A DNA stretch of 7,051 nt, from contig JAQXFF010000097.1 of the NCBI GenBank assembly GCA_029250425.1, positions 1 through 7,051 on the forward strand. Direction: 5' to 3'. Positions 5,654 to 7,051 of this stretch are shown piece after piece. Numbering within the stretch: position 1 is the stretch's first letter; each line of letters opens with the position of its first letter. Below the pieces are notes generated by a model. That model saw only the letters and a program-made list of their open reading frames with translations, was not told where the DNA came from and made no database searches. The position numbers were made by a program, and so were the translations under genes. This DNA is from Candidatus Thalassarchaeaceae archaeon. Lineage in GTDB: Archaea > Thermoplasmatota > Poseidoniia > Poseidoniales > Thalassarchaeaceae.

Positions 5654-7051
5654 TTAGAAGCCCATGCCGCCCATGTCCATGCCGCCCATGTCTGGCATGC
5701 CACCGCCACCACCAGCTCTGCTGGAGATAACGTCGTCAATTCTGAGAATCATTACTGCAGTTTCAGTTGCGGACTGAATCGCTTGTTCGACTACACGAAC
5801 TGGTTCGAGAACATTGGCTTCTCGCATGTCCATCACTCCACCTTCAAAGACATTGACACCAAAGGTGGATTTACCCTCAGCATGCGCCTTGCGAACTTCA
5901 ATAATCGTATTGACTGGATCTAAACCTGCATTTTCCGCTAGTGTTCTTGGAATTACCTCTAGGGCACCAGCAAATGCCTCAATGGCCATCTGTTCCCGGC
6001 CACCGATACCTTCCGCGTAAGCTCTCAAATCCCGTGAGAGTGAAGCAATGACTGAACCCCCACCTGTGAGGACGGCGCCATCTTCTCTGGCGACACTGAC
6101 AACGCCAATTGCATCATCGAATGCTCGTCGTATTTCATCAACAACATGTTCGGTACCACCACGTAGCAATACGCTAACACTCTTGGCTTGAGGGCAACCT
6201 GTCACAAATACCATGTCGGATTCTCCAATTTTTCGCTCTTCAACTTTGGCAGCCTCGCCCAAATCATCATTCCCTAGATCGTCAATATTGGTTACAATTC
6301 GGCCACTGGTGGCCTTGGCAAGTGCTTCCATGTCAGATTTCTTGGCACGCCGAACTGCAAATAGTCCAGCCTTGGACATATAGTGCTGGGCGAGGTCGTC
6401 AATTCCCTTCTGGCAGACGACAACATTGGCACCGGCTGCTTGGATTTTCTCAACCAAGCTGCGTAGGTAATTCTCCTCTTCATCAAGGAATTGCGCCAAC
6501 ATACTTGGATCCGTAATCTGAATCTTCGCATCGACTTCGGTTTTCTTGACTTCTATAGCAGAATTAATGAGGGCAATTTTAGCACCGGAAACACTCCGAG
6601 GCATTCCACTGTGGACACGTTCTTTGTCGAGGATGATGCCATCGACCAATGTGCTGTCCTTGATTGAACCACCCTGCTTCTTCTCTACCTTGACGTCATC
6701 AAGATCGACGTAAATTTCGCCATCTTCTTCACGTGCAACAGCCTGAACCGCGTCAACACAAATGTCGGCGAGGAATGCCTTGACTGCACCTGCTGACTTA
6801 CCAGTAAGGGCTGTTTTGGCGACTTCGTGAAGTGTAGAAGTATCCGCATCAATTGCATGCCCCTCTAAGAGTTCGACCGCCTTATCGGAGGCCAATCTAA
6901 ATCCTTCACAAATGACAGTGGGATGGACGTTCTGATCAATCAAATCTTCACTGCGCTTGAGAAGTTCACCAGCAATAACAACTGCACTGGTCGTTCCATC
7001 ATAGCAATGTTGTTCCTGAGTTTTTGCCACTTCAATTATCATTTTAGCAGC
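5654..7051 (-). CDS. ths: Thermosome (group II chaperonin) subunit, N-terminus beyond window
   Basis: This ATP-driven cytosolic chaperonin subunit assembles into a double ring with a built-in lid and folds proteins. 465 residues are visible; the frame stays open to the right edge (AAK before the first Met at 7042), and by family length (about 540-550) some 75-85 N-terminal residues are missing, so Met 7042 is not the start. Counting from the edge, family signatures are AKTQ (9-12), DGTTSAVVIAGELL (18-31), GGREQMAIEAF (351-361), IPRTLAENAGLDP (367-379), ILRIDDVI (435-442) and a Gly-Met tail (447-465). The hydrolysis aspartates are kept (D18 in DGTT; D313 in FDDA). Two invariant-looking positions differ: the first Gly of GDGTT is Tyr17, and the usual GGGAxE reads GGGSVI. 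The gene lies upstream of the redox fusion on the same strand, but the 99-base gap with its own promoter-like box suggests separate transcription. The sequence does not tell which paralogue it is. Confidence 0.95.
   Translation of the reverse strand, partial: AAKMIIEVAKTQEQHCYDGTTSAVVIAGELLKRSEDLIDQNVHPTVICEGFRLASDKAVELLEGHAIDADTSTLHEVAKTALTGKSAGAVKAFLADICVDAVQAVAREEDGEIYVDLDDVKVEKKQGGSIKDSTLVDGIILDKERVHSGMPRSVSGAKIALINSAIEVKKTEVDAKIQITDPSMLAQFLDEEENYLRSLVEKIQAAGANVVVCQKGIDDLAQHYMSKAGLFAVRRAKKSDMEALAKATSGRIVTNIDDLGNDDLGEAAKVEERKIGESDMVFVTGCPQAKSVSVLLRGGTEHVVDEIRRAFDDAIGVVSVAREDGAVLTGGGSVIASLSRDLRAYAEGIGGREQMAIEAFAGALEVIPRTLAENAGLDPVNTIIEVRKAHAEGKSTFGVNVFEGGVMDMREANVLEPVRVVEQAIQSATETAVMILRIDDVISSRAGGGGGMPDMGGMDMGGMGF
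5663..5692 (-). repeat. Tandem 15-bp repeat in thermosome Gly-Met tail
   Basis: Two exact, adjacent 15-base copies (5663-5677 and 5678-5692) encode two five-residue Asp/Gly/Met units in the disordered C-terminal tail, which projects into the chaperonin cavity. Tails of this kind are typical for thermosomes. The unit keeps the reading frame, so copy-number slippage would change tail length without breaking the protein. Confidence 0.8.

Noticed and set aside
5621..5923. Plus-strand open frame over the thermosome 3' end
   Set aside because: Its His/Ala repeats are the reverse complement of the Gly-Met tail codons. Not a gene.
7040..7042. ATG at 7042 as the thermosome start
   Set aside because: The frame continues to the edge with AAK, matching the conserved sequence before this Met in thermosomes. 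The real start lies outside the window.
1..7051. CRISPR array, insertion sequence or attachment site
   Set aside because: No regularly spaced repeats, transposase motifs or terminal inverted repeats were seen.

Overview
The window looks like a piece of an archaeal chromosome, most likely from the Thermoplasmatota (the marine Poseidoniales type is my best guess). The reasons are a Hef-type helicase/nuclease, which is an archaeal (euryarchaeal) repair protein, a group II chaperonin (thermosome) with a Gly-Met tail, and CCG-domain and SdhB-like redox proteins. The rank below domain is inference. Base composition is moderate in the genes and visibly more GC-rich in the first 120 bases.

Layout. 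Bases 1-162 hold no gene I can name: two short open frames run in from the left edge, followed by GC-rich inverted repeats. Bases 163-2799 (+) encode a complete Hef homologue of 878 residues. Everything to its right is on the minus strand. Reading in the direction of transcription there is a thermosome subunit whose N-terminus lies beyond the right edge (7051-5654), a 99-base gap with a TATA-like box and a perfect inverted repeat, a 632-residue ferredoxin-flavodoxin-SdhB-like fusion (5554-3656), and a 286-residue HdrB/SdhE-like CCG protein (3656-2796). The last two overlap by one base (TGATG) and are almost certainly co-translated. The CCG gene and hef converge and overlap by four bases at their stop codons.

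The most notable content is the redox pair. The third part of the fusion keeps the skeleton of a succinate dehydrogenase/fumarate reductase iron-sulfur subunit but has lost the cysteines for all three expected clusters. The partner keeps the HdrB/SdhE skeleton but has lost seven of the ten cysteines of its two CCG motifs. In contrast, the N-terminal ferredoxin and the CysJ-like FMN domain of the same fusion look intact. The pair resembles the two halves of a thiol:fumarate reductase B or archaeal SdhB/SdhE module that has given up its own clusters and gained a ferredoxin and a flavodoxin. Its substrate cannot be told from the sequence.

Hef (replication-fork repair) and the thermosome (protein folding) are housekeeping genes with no evident functional link to the redox pair.
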